Counted from the first letter of the stretch, positions 27,209-37,123 are shown. The stretch: DNA of 64,000 bases from Sphingobacterium sp. UT-1RO-CII-1 (GCF_026711005.1 NZ_JAPPVJ010000003.1:62001-126000), one strand, 5' to 3'. A program made the numbers and translations. The notes: a model not told the origin generated them from the sequence alone.

Positions 27209-28054
27209 TTGAAACATTTCATTTGCATTATTATTTGTACAGCTTTTTTTTTCAATAAAACTGTTCTTGCACAGCAATGGGAAGTAGGTGCCCATGCCGG
27301 CATAACTGGTTTTATGGGAGATATTAACCCAAGCAATCCTTTGTATTTCAAAAGTGGAACTGGTGGTATAAACACCACTTACAACCTAAACCCAACATGG
27401 GGCTTTCAACTTTCTTACAATTACATACACCTACACGCCTCTGATTTTGACGATAAAAACGCCTATAGAAACGCACGCGGTCAAAGCTTTAGCAACAAAG
27501 TAAATGAAGTATCCTTACGGGCAAATTTCAACTTTTTCAGGTTCATTGCAGGCCGAGAATTAAATAGGTATACGCCTTATATTTTTGCTGGCTTAGCAGG
27601 GATCACACATAACCCCTATGTCAAATTTAAAGATGGTGAAACAATAAAACTCGCAGACTTACAACTACAACAAAATAACAACATAAGTAAAACAGCTTTA
27701 GCTATCCCTTTCGGGATCGGCTTTAAGTATAATATAAAAGGTCCATGGTCACTTGGGGCAGAATTAGGTTATAGAACAGCATTCAACAATGATCTTGATA
27801 ATATATCAAGTAATTACCCCAATAAAGATCAAGCAGAGGGAGTTAGAGGAAATCTAGAAACTAATACTCCCCCGAATCCTCCTCCAGGTTTAACCTCTCA
27901 AGAATGGTTCGCTATTGCTTTTCCCACTGGTGAAAACCCAGCTGATTATTATGGGAAACCAAGAGGTGACGGAGGCAAAAGGGACGGTTATATGACAGCT
28001 GGCATAACATTGACTTTTACATTTATCAGCCCACGCTGCTATTGGTGGAATTAA
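27209..28054 (+). CDS. DUF6089-family outer-membrane beta-barrel protein
   Basis: A 281-residue protein with a signal peptide (FICIIICTAFFFNKTVLAQQ) and alternating beta-strand sequence (WEVGAHAGITGFMGDINPSNPLYF and on). It resembles DUF6089 proteins found beside uppS and bamA in Bacteroidota and may be an envelope-assembly component, but function is unproved. The start is TTG; no ATG allows a complete signal peptide. The last strand ends TFTFISPRCYWWN. Followed by uppS after 23 bases. Confidence 0.85.
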   Translation: MKHFICIIICTAFFFNKTVLAQQWEVGAHAGITGFMGDINPSNPLYFKSGTGGINTTYNLNPTWGFQLSYNYIHLHASDFDDKNAYRNARGQSFSNKVNEVSLRANFNFFRFIAGRELNRYTPYIFAGLAGITHNPYVKFKDGETIKLADLQLQQNNNISKTALAIPFGIGFKYNIKGPWSLGAELGYRTAFNNDLDNISSNYPNKDQAEGVRGNLETNTPPNPPPGLTSQEWFAIAFPTGENPADYYGKPRGDGGKRDGYMTAGITLTFTFISPRCYWWN

Positions 28055-28077
28055 ATCCATTTTTAAGTATTTGAAAA

Positions 28078-28815
28078 ATGAATTTCAAGGAAAAATTAAA
28101 TAAAGAAAACTTACCCAGTCACATCGCTATTATTATGGATGGCAATGGTCGATGGGCAAAAGGAATAGGTAAATTAAGAATATTCGGTCATAAAAATGGG
28201 GTATCTGCAGTCCGTGAAGCTATGGAAGGATGCGTAGAAATAGGTGTAAAACATCTTACGCTTTATGCCTTCTCATCAGAAAATTGGAATCGCCCTAAAC
28301 TGGAAGTAAAAGCCCTCATGGAACTACTGGTTAATACACTAACCAAAGAGACTGCCACATTCATGAAAAATGGTATTCGCTTAAATACCATAGGGAAAAT
28401 TACAGATCTCCCCACACATTGCCAGGCTAAACTGAAAGACACCATAGCGCTCACCGCTAATAATAGCAAATGCGTACTTACCCTAGCATTAAGCTATGGA
28501 TCAAGAACGGAAATAGTAGACGCCACAAAATCAATAATACAACAAGTACAAGATGGAACATTAAAAATCGAAGATATAAGCGAGCAAACGATTAGTAATA
28601 ATTTGTCTACGGCCGATTTACCCGACCCTGATCTCATGATAAGAACCAGCGGGGAGCAAAGAATAAGCAACTATTTACTCTACCAAATGGCATATACAGA
28701 GTTTTGCTTTCTAGACATTATGTGGCCCGAATTCAAACGAGAGCATCTTTTTGAAGCAATTTATAACTATCAACATCGAGAAAGAAGATTTGGCAAAACA
28801 AGCGAACAATTGTAA
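28078..28815 (+). CDS. uppS: Undecaprenyl diphosphate synthase (isoprenyl transferase)
   Basis: A 245-residue cis-prenyltransferase that builds the C55 lipid carrier for peptidoglycan and surface glycans. Conserved motifs: IAIIMDGNGRWAKG (17-30), the catalytic Asp in MDGN, LYAFSSENWNRP and PDLMIRTSGEQRISNYLLYQMAYTEF. Lies upstream of bamA, with a promoter-like box between. Confidence 0.98.
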   Translation: MNFKEKLNKENLPSHIAIIMDGNGRWAKGIGKLRIFGHKNGVSAVREAMEGCVEIGVKHLTLYAFSSENWNRPKLEVKALMELLVNTLTKETATFMKNGIRLNTIGKITDLPTHCQAKLKDTIALTANNSKCVLTLALSYGSRTEIVDATKSIIQQVQDGTLKIEDISEQTISNNLSTADLPDPDLMIRTSGEQRISNYLLYQMAYTEFCFLDIMWPEFKREHLFEAIYNYQHRERRFGKTSEQL

Positions 28816-28824
28816 TATTTATTT

Positions 28825-28832
28825 TACCTTTG
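28825..28832 (+). promoter_or_regulatory. -7 promoter element TACCTTTG upstream of bamA
   Basis: TACCTTTG matches TAnnTTTG, about 104 bases before the bamA ATG. A second, weaker box (TACTTTAG, 28910-28917) lies 19 bases before the ATG, and either or both could be used. Confidence 0.4.
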
Positions 28833-28936
28833 CTCAATCAGTTAAAGACCTAGCAATTAGGTTCTGTCGCAAGAATTTTCTTTTAACAAAAATTAACAAG
28901 AGATTGGTGTACTTTAGCACCGAGAAAACAGAATAA

Positions 28937-31513
28937 ATGAAGCATATAATAAAGCTATTAACACTAACTATACTTTTGGGAGCGCAGCAACTGTCTGCTC
29001 AGGTTAGAGGAAATAATCCTATTAATTTAAACGACCCAAACGAAATAAGCTACTTAGACCCCAAGAATTATATCATTGGTGACGTCCGCGTTTCAGGAAC
29101 TCAGTACTTAGATAATGACGTGTTAATTACGATTTCAAAATTAGTCGTGGGTCAATATATTGAGGTGCCAAGTGAAGTCACTGCTAATGTTATTAAAACA
29201 TTAATGGCACAAAATTTATTTGATGATGTCCAATTATATGCTACCCGCATAGAGGATGAAAAAATCTATCTCGAAATACGCGTTCAAGAACGCCCCCGTT
29301 TAACACGTATTGATATTAACGGTCTTAAAAAGGGAGAAACAGAGGAGATTCGTAAAAGATTAAACACAAGTACGGGAAAAATTGTCAACGATAATCTTAT
29401 TAAAACGACAGAAGCAACGGTTCAAAAGTTTTTGCGCGAAAAATCTTTTCTTTACCCTGATATAAAAATAAAAACAGAAAAAGATAGCGCTCAGGCTAAT
29501 AATGAAATTGTATTAGTTGATGTAAACAAAAACAAAAAAATCAAAGTTCACAAAGTACATTTTGATGGAAATGAAAAATTTTCAGAGAAAAAACTTACGA
29601 AATACATGAAAGGTATAAAACCTCAGAAATGGACCCGTATTTTTGGCCCTGGAAAATTTAAAGACGACAAATATAAAGAAGCTAAAGAAAACCTAATCGC
29701 TAAATTACAAGACCAAGGCTATCGTGATGCTGAAATACTCTCAGATAGTGTAGTAAAGTACAGCGATAAACGTGTCGATATATATGTCAATATTTACGAA
29801 GGCCCACGCTATTATCTTGGTAATATAGAGTGGTCAGGAAACTCTAAATATACAGACTCTGTTTTAAACATTATCCTAGGCATGGAAAAGGGAGATGTTT
29901 ATAGTGAAGAAAAACTAAACACCAAACTATCTGGTCCAACAAGAGCAAGTGATGAACTAAGTGCTGTATATCAAAACGATGGTTATTTAACTTTCACTGT
30001 TCAGCCCATCATTAAAAGAATTTATAATGACACAATTGATGTTGAAATTGTATTAAATGAAGGTAAACAATTCACGATTAATAATGTGATTATTAAAGGA
30101 AATGATGTTACTAACGACCGTGTCTTATTAAGATCCATATACACGAAACCTGGTCAAAAGTTCTCCCGGGAGCTATTAATGCGAAGTGTGCGTGAAATAT
30201 CCCAACTTGGGATGTTTGATGAACAAAAAATAAACCCAAGCCCAACAAACCTGAATTATGAAGAAGGAACAACAGATTTAGAGTACACCGTTGCAGAAAA
30301 ACCTTCTGATCAGGTAGAGCTTTCAGGAGGTTATGGAGCTGGACAGGTTATCGGAACTTTAGGGCTAACATTCAACAACTTTTCGACAAGTAACTTCTTC
30401 AAAAAAGATGCATGGAAGCCCCTACCACGTGGTGATGGTCAAAAACTAAGTATACGGGGACAAACATCAGGAAAACGCTATCAATCTTATAGTTTCTCCT
30501 TTTCTGAACCATGGCTAGGTGGTAAAAAACCAATCTACTTTGGCTTAAGCGCTTATACATCAAGTTCATCATACGGTGGTTTCAACTACTATACAGGCCA
30601 ACAAATGGTGAAAGATTCCGAGCTAAACCGTATTTGGATGACGGGGGTTACTGCAACTTTAGGTAAACGCTTACAATGGCCTGACAACTATTTTCAGGTG
30701 AATACATCGTTATCGTTCCAGCGTTATAAATTACAGAATTATGCTGGTTATTTCTCTTTTGACAACGGAACAGCTTATAATATTAATATAACACAGGAAA
30801 TAAGTAGAAACTCAGTTGATGCTCCTATATACCCAACATCCGGTTCTCACCTGCGCTTTTCGGTTCAATTAACTCCACCATACTCATCTTGGAATAATAT
30901 CAACTATGAGACAGATCCTGAACATGTAAAACAAAAATGGACTGAATATCACAAATGGAAATTTGATAGTCAATGGTATACTAAAATTGCGGGCAAGTTA
31001 GTCTTAAAAACACAAGCACAGTTTGGGTATTTAGGCAACTATACACAGCGCACACCTACTTCAACGTTTGAACGTTTTAAATTAGGTGGGGACGGTATGC
31101 AAGGTTTCGATTATTTACAAGGTTCAGAGATTATTGCTATGCGTGGTTATTATAGCGGTGCAATTATTCCAGAATCGACGCCAAATGGCTATGAAATGCG
31201 GGCAACAAGATCAGGTAGCCCTATCTATGCTAAATATCAAGTAGAATTACGTCACCCTGTTATGCTAAACGAACAAGCAACCCTATTCGTCATGGCTTTT
31301 GCTGAAGCTGGTAATACTTGGAATAAATTTGATGAAGTAAACCCATTCAAAATGCGTCGTTCGGCCGGTTTTGGAGCACGTATATTCCTGCCAATTTTTG
31401 GAATGCTAGGAATAGACTACGGTCACGCATTTGACCCAATCCCTGGATTACGTTCTAGCGACTGGAAACAGAGCTTCACATTCAGTATTATGCAAAATAT
31501 GGGTGGTTTTTAA
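28937..31513 (+). CDS. bamA: Outer-membrane protein assembly factor BamA
   Basis: An 858-residue Omp85 protein, the core of the machinery that inserts beta-barrel proteins in the outer membrane. It has a signal peptide (LLTLTILLGAQQLSAQ), about five POTRA domains (residues 45-455, for example YIIGDVRVSGTQYLDNDVL and YLGNIEWSGNSKYTDSVL) and a C-terminal barrel from about 460. The last residue is Phe (QNMGGF), as the barrel signal requires. Two Skp-type chaperone genes follow, the usual Bacteroidota order. Confidence 0.98.
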   Translation: MKHIIKLLTLTILLGAQQLSAQVRGNNPINLNDPNEISYLDPKNYIIGDVRVSGTQYLDNDVLITISKLVVGQYIEVPSEVTANVIKTLMAQNLFDDVQLYATRIEDEKIYLEIRVQERPRLTRIDINGLKKGETEEIRKRLNTSTGKIVNDNLIKTTEATVQKFLREKSFLYPDIKIKTEKDSAQANNEIVLVDVNKNKKIKVHKVHFDGNEKFSEKKLTKYMKGIKPQKWTRIFGPGKFKDDKYKEAKENLIAKLQDQGYRDAEILSDSVVKYSDKRVDIYVNIYEGPRYYLGNIEWSGNSKYTDSVLNIILGMEKGDVYSEEKLNTKLSGPTRASDELSAVYQNDGYLTFTVQPIIKRIYNDTIDVEIVLNEGKQFTINNVIIKGNDVTNDRVLLRSIYTKPGQKFSRELLMRSVREISQLGMFDEQKINPSPTNLNYEEGTTDLEYTVAEKPSDQVELSGGYGAGQVIGTLGLTFNNFSTSNFFKKDAWKPLPRGDGQKLSIRGQTSGKRYQSYSFSFSEPWLGGKKPIYFGLSAYTSSSSYGGFNYYTGQQMVKDSELNRIWMTGVTATLGKRLQWPDNYFQVNTSLSFQRYKLQNYAGYFSFDNGTAYNINITQEISRNSVDAPIYPTSGSHLRFSVQLTPPYSSWNNINYETDPEHVKQKWTEYHKWKFDSQWYTKIAGKLVLKTQAQFGYLGNYTQRTPTSTFERFKLGGDGMQGFDYLQGSEIIAMRGYYSGAIIPESTPNGYEMRATRSGSPIYAKYQVELRHPVMLNEQATLFVMAFAEAGNTWNKFDEVNPFKMRRSAGFGARIFLPIFGMLGIDYGHAFDPIPGLRSSDWKQSFTFSIMQNMGGF

Positions 31514-31611
31514 ACTTAATGGAATAATAATTGTCATAATAAAAAGAATAAAATAATTAAACCGTTCCGTCTTACTTAATATAAGATAGAACCTAATAAG
31601 TAGTAGAGATC

Positions 31612-32145
31612 ATGAAAAAAATAGTATTTATCTTCGCTTTTGTAGCCTTTTCCGTTACCGCAGCTTTTTCACAACGCTTCGCTTATGTAGACTCTGATTA
31701 CATCTTAAAACATATTCCTGAATATGTTTCTGCTCAAAAGCACTTGGATGATTTAGCAACAAACTGGCAAGAAGAAGTGGATAAACAATACGGTGAAATT
31801 GAAAAACTGTATAAAGCTTATCAAAATGATCAAGTTTTATTAAATGATGATATGAGACGTCGTCGTGAAGATGAGATTGTTAATAAAGAAAAACAAGTCA
31901 AAGAATTTCAAAGACAGAAATTTGGATATGAAGGCGACCTATACAAAGAACGTATCCGTTTAGTAAAACCAGTGCAGGATCGTGTTGCTAAAGCAATTCA
32001 AGATATTGCTAATAATCAAGGATTAGATCTTATATTGGATAAAACAAGTGAAGTAACATTTCTATTCGCTAACCCGAAATTAGATAAAAGTAATGATATC
32101 ATTACAAAACTTGGTTTTAAACCCGATCCGGAATTGGGTAAATAA
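31612..32145 (+). CDS. OmpH/Skp-family periplasmic chaperone (first copy)
   Basis: A 177-residue exported chaperone. The signal peptide (VFIFAFVAFSVTAAFSQ) precedes RFAYVDSDYILKHIPEY, the typical Skp start; a long charged helical hairpin follows (about 45-125) and the protein ends in a small beta domain. Skp trimers hold unfolded outer-membrane proteins on their way to BamA, which is encoded directly upstream. Confidence 0.95.
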   Translation: MKKIVFIFAFVAFSVTAAFSQRFAYVDSDYILKHIPEYVSAQKHLDDLATNWQEEVDKQYGEIEKLYKAYQNDQVLLNDDMRRRREDEIVNKEKQVKEFQRQKFGYEGDLYKERIRLVKPVQDRVAKAIQDIANNQGLDLILDKTSEVTFLFANPKLDKSNDIITKLGFKPDPELGK

Positions 32146-32157
32146 TTCTAATTATAC

Positions 32158-32165
32158 TAAATTTG
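32158..32165 (+). promoter_or_regulatory. -7 promoter element TAAATTTG before the second skp gene
   Basis: TAAATTTG matches TAnnTTTG and is preceded by ATTG about 21 bases upstream, an acceptable -33. It would give the second chaperone gene its own transcript with a leader of about 75 bases. Confidence 0.5.
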
Positions 32166-32246
32166 CAAATTAATTATTAACATTATATTATTACAAAACA
32201 GTGTACACTAGCAGAAGATGTGTGCAAAAAGTTTAAAATTAGAAGG

Positions 32247-32783
32247 ATGAGAAATTTATTTAGAAATGTAGCTGTAGCGGCAGTTGTTTTTTTAAGCGCT
32301 CAATATGCTAGTGCTCAGCAAAAAATCGGACATGTTAATGCCGATGATGTTTTCCAGCTGACAGCAGAGTTCAAAGCAGCAAATGAGCAATTGAAAACAT
32401 TAAATGATACGAAGACAAAAGAACTTCAGGATATGTTTCAAATGTTTCAACAAAAACAGAATGAAGCAAATGAGAAATTGAGAAATCGTAGTGAGGCAAA
32501 CAGAGAGGCAGTAGATGCAGAATTACAAACTTTAGGTCAAGAACTTCAAGATATGGAGCAGCGCATGCAAGAAAATCAGCGTATAGCTCAAGAAGAAGTT
32601 GGCAAAAAACAACAAGAACTATTAAGCCCTATTCAAACAAAAGTAATGACAGCAATTAATGCCGTTGCTAAAGAAAAAGGATTTGCTTATGTATTAGATA
32701 CATCAAACGGAAACGTTTTATACTTTGATGGTGGTGAAGATATTACAGCAGACGTTAAAACAAAGCTGAATATTAAAGAATAA
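32247..32783 (+). CDS. OmpH/Skp-family periplasmic chaperone (second copy)
   Basis: A 178-residue paralogue of the upstream chaperone. The signal peptide is VAVAAVVFLSAQYASAQ and the mature start QKIGHVNADDVFQLTAEFK. A glutamine- and glutamate-rich coiled-coil hairpin (about 45-125) carries long helices. An in-frame ATG lies nine codons upstream at 32220, but MRNLFRN at 32247 gives a normal signal peptide. A strong bidirectional terminator follows. Confidence 0.94.
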   Translation: MRNLFRNVAVAAVVFLSAQYASAQQKIGHVNADDVFQLTAEFKAANEQLKTLNDTKTKELQDMFQMFQQKQNEANEKLRNRSEANREAVDAELQTLGQELQDMEQRMQENQRIAQEEVGKKQQELLSPIQTKVMTAINAVAKEKGFAYVLDTSNGNVLYFDGGEDITADVKTKLNIKE

Positions 32784-32789
32784 TATCTT

Positions 32790-32852
32790 TTTTACATAAA
32801 ATAAAAGAGCCGTAATATATAATATACTACGGCTCTTTTATTTTATGTAAAA
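32790..32852. terminator. Bidirectional terminator between skp and the SBF transporter gene
   Basis: A perfect 25-bp stem with a 13-base AT loop; the core is AAAAGAGCCGTA paired with TACGGCTCTTTT. T-rich on both strands, it separates convergent genes. Confidence 0.9.
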
Positions 32853-32884
32853 TTCTTCTTCATTATACTATTAATGAAGGCCTC

Positions 32885-33850
32885 TTAATCTACTCTTTTA
32901 TGATAGCGTTGAGCAATAATCGTAACAATAAGTATTTGAAAGGCATGAAATATCATTAGTGGAAGAAAAAGTAGACCAGCATTAGGCGAATTAACAAAAA
33001 GAAATTTACCAAAAACAGAACCATGGGTTAACGACTTTTTAGAGCCACAAAACAAAACAGTAATCTGATCTTCTATATCAAATCTAAAAACATATTTAAC
33101 CAAAAGAAATAAGAGACCATAGATCACAAAAAATAAAACAATCGAACCTATCAGCACTAAAATTAAATAATTAGCATCTACCGTATTAAATACTCCACTC
33201 ACAAAAGACTCGGCAAAGCTTCCGTAGACAATCAATAAAATAACAACTTTATCAAATAAGCTGATATTTTTCGAGTTACGCAGAGCCCAACTACCATAGA
33301 ATTTCTGTAAAATCATCCCTAAAAACACAGGAATAATGATCTCACGGATTAAACCCCAATACACATCTTTAAAAACATTTAATTCACCAAACTCCAAAAA
33401 GAACTGCATCCACAAAGGTGTAATAACAATACCTATTAGCCCCGATATACTAGCATTGAAAATAGCAGACGGAATATTCCCCCGGGCTATAGAAACCATG
33501 ACAACGGAAGATGAGACCGTAGATGGTAATGCTGCCAAAAACAAAAAGGAAAGCCAAAAGCTATGCTGTATATCACTCTGAACGAGTGGGTAAAAAGGAA
33601 GAACTAGCAAAGGGAATAAGACAAAGGTTGCAAACTGTATTAATACATGCACCTTCCAGTTTTTTAAGCTTTGTTTAATTTGGCCAAAACTTAATTTTAG
33701 ACCATAGAAGAAAAAAATAAGCGAGACCCCAATTGTAGTAATCCAAGAAAAATAAATTCCTTCTCCGGCGGTATACAATTCAGGGAAAAAATACCCTATA
33801 GCGATCGACACACATAAGGCAATAATAAAACCATCCAATTTAATTTTCAT
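32885..33850 (-). CDS. Bile acid:sodium symporter-like (SBF) transporter
   Basis: A 321-residue polytopic protein with about ten membrane helices and the SBF-like fold (GYFFPELYTAGEGIYFSWITTIGVSLIFFFYGLKLSF at the start). The family's crossover segments are visible (ALPSTVSSSVVMVSIARGNIPSAIFNASISGLIGI, and later CGSKKSLTHGSVFGKFLF). Relatives carry organic anions with sodium; the substrate here is unknown. It is a single-gene unit with its own canonical promoter at 33876-33906. Confidence 0.93.
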   Translation of the reverse strand: MKIKLDGFIIALCVSIAIGYFFPELYTAGEGIYFSWITTIGVSLIFFFYGLKLSFGQIKQSLKNWKVHVLIQFATFVLFPLLVLPFYPLVQSDIQHSFWLSFLFLAALPSTVSSSVVMVSIARGNIPSAIFNASISGLIGIVITPLWMQFFLEFGELNVFKDVYWGLIREIIIPVFLGMILQKFYGSWALRNSKNISLFDKVVILLIVYGSFAESFVSGVFNTVDANYLILVLIGSIVLFFVIYGLLFLLVKYVFRFDIEDQITVLFCGSKKSLTHGSVFGKFLFVNSPNAGLLFLPLMIFHAFQILIVTIIAQRYHKRVD

Positions 33851-33875
33851 AGAGAATTAATTTTCAAACAAAGGA

Positions 33876-33906
33876 CAAACCTACACATTTGTTATTCCCC
33901 CACAAA
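33876..33906 (-). promoter_or_regulatory. Complete Bacteroidota promoter of the SBF transporter gene
   Basis: On the minus strand TTTG (33903-33906) and TAGGTTTG (33876-33883) are separated by exactly 19 bases, matching the consensus TTTG-N19-TAnnTTTG fully. It is the best promoter match in the window, with a leader of about 22 bases before the ATG at 33850. Confidence 0.75.
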
Positions 33907-34062
33907 CTCACCACCCCTCTTAAATTTTAAACTATCATGAATATTACAGTTCGTTCCAGTAAACAATTCTTGAAAAAACGTAAATTCGATATATTTTCAA
34001 TTTTTCGACATTTTTTTTCATTTATTATTAATTTATAAGAGTAATAAATGAAGAGTATATAA

Positions 34063-34070
34063 TATATTTG
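34063..34070 (+). promoter_or_regulatory. -7 promoter element TATATTTG, seven bases before the aminotransferase gene
   Basis: TATATTTG matches TAnnTTTG; only TACTATC separates it from the ATG at 34078, predicting a leader of about three bases or none. Confidence 0.45.
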
Positions 34071-34077
34071 TACTATC

Positions 34078-35283
34078 ATGAGTAAGACATCGTATTTATC
34101 AAACAGGATTAATAATTTATCCGAGTCGGCAACGTTAAAAATGACTCAACTTGGTCGCGAATTAGCCGCAAAAGGCGTAAATGTAATCAGCTTAAGTGTT
34201 GGCGAGCCAGACTTCAATACACCTGACAATGTAAAAGAAGCAGCAAAAATAGCGTTAGATGAAAATTTTACGCGATATTCTCCTGTATCTGGCTATCCAG
34301 AGTTACGTAAAGCTATAGTAGATAAGTTAAAAAGAGAGAATGGTCTTGATTACGAACCTTCACAAATAGTTGTATCGACAGGTGCTAAACAATCCCTTTC
34401 CAATATTATATTAACATTAATTAATCCTGGAGACGAGGTCATCATACCAACACCTTATTGGGTATCGTACTCAGAGATGGTTACATTAGCAGAAGGAAAG
34501 TCAGTGTTTATCAATACAGACTTGAGTACAAATTTTAAAATAACCCCAGAACAATTAGAAGCTGCGATCACACCGCGAACAAAACTGTTCATGTTTTCTT
34601 CCCCCTGTAACCCGACTGGCTCTGTATATAGCAAAGAGGAATTAGAAGGGCTTGCAAAAGTATTCGAAAAATATCCGGACATTTTCATCCTCTCCGATGA
34701 AATATATGAACATATTAACTTTGTTGATCAACATGAATCAATAGCACAATTTGCCAGCATTAAAGATCAAGTCATTATTATTAATGGCTTTTCAAAAGCT
34801 TATGCTATGACAGGTTGGCGACTAGGTTATATTGCCGCAAACAAAGAAATTGCAGCGGCTAATGACAAGCTACAGGGACAAACTACATCAGGTACATGCT
34901 CGATTTCTCAACGCGCAGGTATAGTAGCCTATCAAGATGGTTTGGAAAGTGTCACGAAGATGAAAGAAGCATTTTTACGTCGTCGTCAGCTTGTTTATGA
35001 CCTCTTGAACGATATTCCAGGTATCAAAACGAACTTACCTGAAGGTGCTTTCTACTTCTTCCCCGAAATCAGCTCTTTCTTTGGGAAAAAAGACCAAAAT
35101 GGTAATACAATTACAAACTCTTCTGATTTAGCATTGTATCTTTTAAATGTGGGTCATATAGCAACTGTAGGTGGAGATTCATTTGGTAATGACAATTATA
35201 TACGACTTTCATACGCTGCCTCAGATGAGAACTTAAAAGAAGCATTAAGACGCATGAAAGAAGCACTAGCTAAACTTTCTTAA
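34078..35283 (+). CDS. Pyridoxal-phosphate aspartate aminotransferase-like enzyme
   Basis: A 401-residue class I/II aminotransferase. Visible features: VISLSVGEPDFNTPDNV, the ring-stacking FTRYSPVSGYPELRKAI region, SPCNPTGSVYSKEEL, ILSDEIYEHI with the pyridine-binding Asp, and the PLP lysine in NGFSKAYAMTGWRLGY (about 239-255). It is most likely an aspartate or prephenate aminotransferase of subgroup Ib; exact substrate undecided. Monocistronic, with a promoter box seven bases before the ATG and a strong terminator after. Confidence 0.95.
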   Translation: MSKTSYLSNRINNLSESATLKMTQLGRELAAKGVNVISLSVGEPDFNTPDNVKEAAKIALDENFTRYSPVSGYPELRKAIVDKLKRENGLDYEPSQIVVSTGAKQSLSNIILTLINPGDEVIIPTPYWVSYSEMVTLAEGKSVFINTDLSTNFKITPEQLEAAITPRTKLFMFSSPCNPTGSVYSKEELEGLAKVFEKYPDIFILSDEIYEHINFVDQHESIAQFASIKDQVIIINGFSKAYAMTGWRLGYIAANKEIAAANDKLQGQTTSGTCSISQRAGIVAYQDGLESVTKMKEAFLRRRQLVYDLLNDIPGIKTNLPEGAFYFFPEISSFFGKKDQNGNTITNSSDLALYLLNVGHIATVGGDSFGNDNYIRLSYAASDENLKEALRRMKEALAKLS

Positions 35284-35303
35284 GAAGTATAATTTCAACC
35301 TCA

Positions 35304-35346
35304 TATAAAAATGGCTTTTCGATTAAATCGAAAAGCCATTTTTATA
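35304..35346. terminator. Bidirectional terminator after the aminotransferase gene
   Basis: A perfect 21-bp stem (core AAAAATGGCTTTTCGATT) around a single central base, with T-rich flanks. It lies between convergent genes. Confidence 0.9.
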
Positions 35347-35383
35347 ATTTTCACATTACAATAAATCAAAAAAAACTCTACAA

Positions 35384-36628
35384 TTAGCTTCTTATAGCCT
35401 CAACTGGATCCATTTTAGCGGCATTTAATGCAGGAACAATACCTGCAATTAAACCGATAGCCGTAGATAGGATAGTCGTTATAACGACCATTTTTACACT
35501 TACTATAATAGTCATGTCTGCCAGCATTTGAACAAGTTGTGCCAAACCAAAGACTACACCTAGCCCAACAGCACCACCTATAAGACACAGCAATACACTT
35601 TCAATCAAAAACTGGCTTAAAATAAAAAATTGTTTTGCTCCGAGGGCCTTTTGTATCCCGATTAACGCAGTACGCTCTTTTACACTAACAAACATAATAT
35701 TAGCTATACCGAAACCACCTACCAAAATGGAAAAAATACCTATACAAAACCCTGCCAAATTAACAACTACAAATAATTGATCCAACTGCGCCGTTATTAA
35801 GGTCGTTTTATTAATAGAAAAATCAGCCTCTCTTTGTGGAGACAGCCTTCTAACCGAACGCATAATACCAGTCAATTCACTCTCAGCCTCTTCCAAAGAA
35901 TAACCAGACTTAACATCAACAAGGATGCTTGGTCCATAATTTTCATAATTAACAATATTACGCGCTAAAGTAAAGGGAATAAAAGCCATATCATCGTTAG
36001 AAGTATTTATGAGCATACCAGCCCCCTCCTTCTTCAACACACCTACCACCAATACTTTTCGTCCTAACAAAGAAATATACTTCCCCACAGGACTCTCCTT
36101 AGGGAACAATCCTTCGGCCACCGTAGCGCCTAATATTGTCACTGGCCCTGCCGAACGCGATTCCTGCTCAGAAAAATAACGACCATCGACAATTTCCAAA
36201 TTTAAAACTTGGGCAATATTATGGGTATTTGCAGAAACAGTAACATTTGAAGCTGAATTGTTCCCATATTTAGCAGTAGAATTAGAAATATCAATTTGAA
36301 AGGCGACCTCCGAAGCAGTGGTCATGCGTTTATTGACAGCTTCATAGTCTTCATATTTTGGTTCAGGTCTGTTAACATATTTCCACCAAGGAAAGTCTGG
36401 TCCACCGTCCCAAGGCCATTTTTGAATAAACAATGTCCGACTACCAATTTTACGTACAGATTCTTCTAAGTTGTTTCTCAAGGTATCAACAGCCGAAAAA
36501 ACACTAATAATGGTCATAATACCAATACTAACACCTAAAAGCGACAAAAAAGTACGTGTACGATTATCTCTTAGTGCAGATAACGCAAACAAACAACTTT
36601 CCTTAATCAGTGAAAAAAGTAAAAACAT
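35384..36628 (-). CDS. MacB/FtsX-family ABC transporter permease
   Basis: A 414-residue permease. It has an N-terminal membrane helix (RTFLSLLGVSIGIMTIISVFSAV, about 24-46), a periplasmic MacB-PCD domain (about 50-250) and three C-terminal helices with the FtsX core (GFGIANIMFVSVKERTALIGIQKALGAKQFFILSQFLIESVLL). Such proteins drive export or envelope functions with an ATPase partner, usually encoded adjacent; no ATPase gene is next to it here. Cargo unknown. Confidence 0.93.
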   Translation of the reverse strand: MFLLFSLIKESCLFALSALRDNRTRTFLSLLGVSIGIMTIISVFSAVDTLRNNLEESVRKIGSRTLFIQKWPWDGGPDFPWWKYVNRPEPKYEDYEAVNKRMTTASEVAFQIDISNSTAKYGNNSASNVTVSANTHNIAQVLNLEIVDGRYFSEQESRSAGPVTILGATVAEGLFPKESPVGKYISLLGRKVLVVGVLKKEGAGMLINTSNDDMAFIPFTLARNIVNYENYGPSILVDVKSGYSLEEAESELTGIMRSVRRLSPQREADFSINKTTLITAQLDQLFVVVNLAGFCIGIFSILVGGFGIANIMFVSVKERTALIGIQKALGAKQFFILSQFLIESVLLCLIGGAVGLGVVFGLAQLVQMLADMTIIVSVKMVVITTILSTAIGLIAGIVPALNAAKMDPVEAIRS

Positions 36629-37123
36629 AAATTACTGTTAAAAATAGGCAAAAACCAAATAGCATACAATAATAATAGTTCATTATTTCTAAGCCCTATA
36701 AAAAACAAATACAACACTATTGACCAAGCTGTTGAGCATAAATATATTCTTTCTACCATATACTTAAATAAGGTAAATGAATGTCTACGTGTCTTCTTAC
36801 TGAAGATGAATTATTTCAGACGAATAGTATGTTATATTTTAAAATTATAACATACTACTTAATCAAAATAAGACTCTATTATATAAAAAGTAGTCTATTA
36901 ATATATAATAGTAAAAGATAATTAACAGTTATAAAACACTATTGATTAAAGAGTAAGGCATTTTTTCAGATAAGTGTTTTATTCTTTTTAAAAAGCATTT
37001 ACTCAATAAACTACATAATGTACTATTCCAAAAAAATCCATTTCTATTTATTCTATATCATTCTCTTTTATAAAGCAATACATTACTTTATTTAAGAAAG
37101 TATAGGACTTAGCTTTCCATACA
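36629..37123. other. AT-rich intergenic region with two inverted repeats
   Basis: No supported gene. Two hairpin-forming inverted repeats are present: TAGTATGTTATA at 36825-36836 against 36846-36857 (perfect 12 bp), and CTATTATATA at 36876-36885 against 36902-36911 (perfect 10 bp). The region sits between a MacB-like permease gene and a degraded GIY-YIG-like frame. Confidence 0.5.

Noticed and set aside
28751..28936. A 61-residue plus-strand frame between uppS and bamA
   Set aside because: It overlaps the uppS end and spans a likely promoter; no recognisable protein features.
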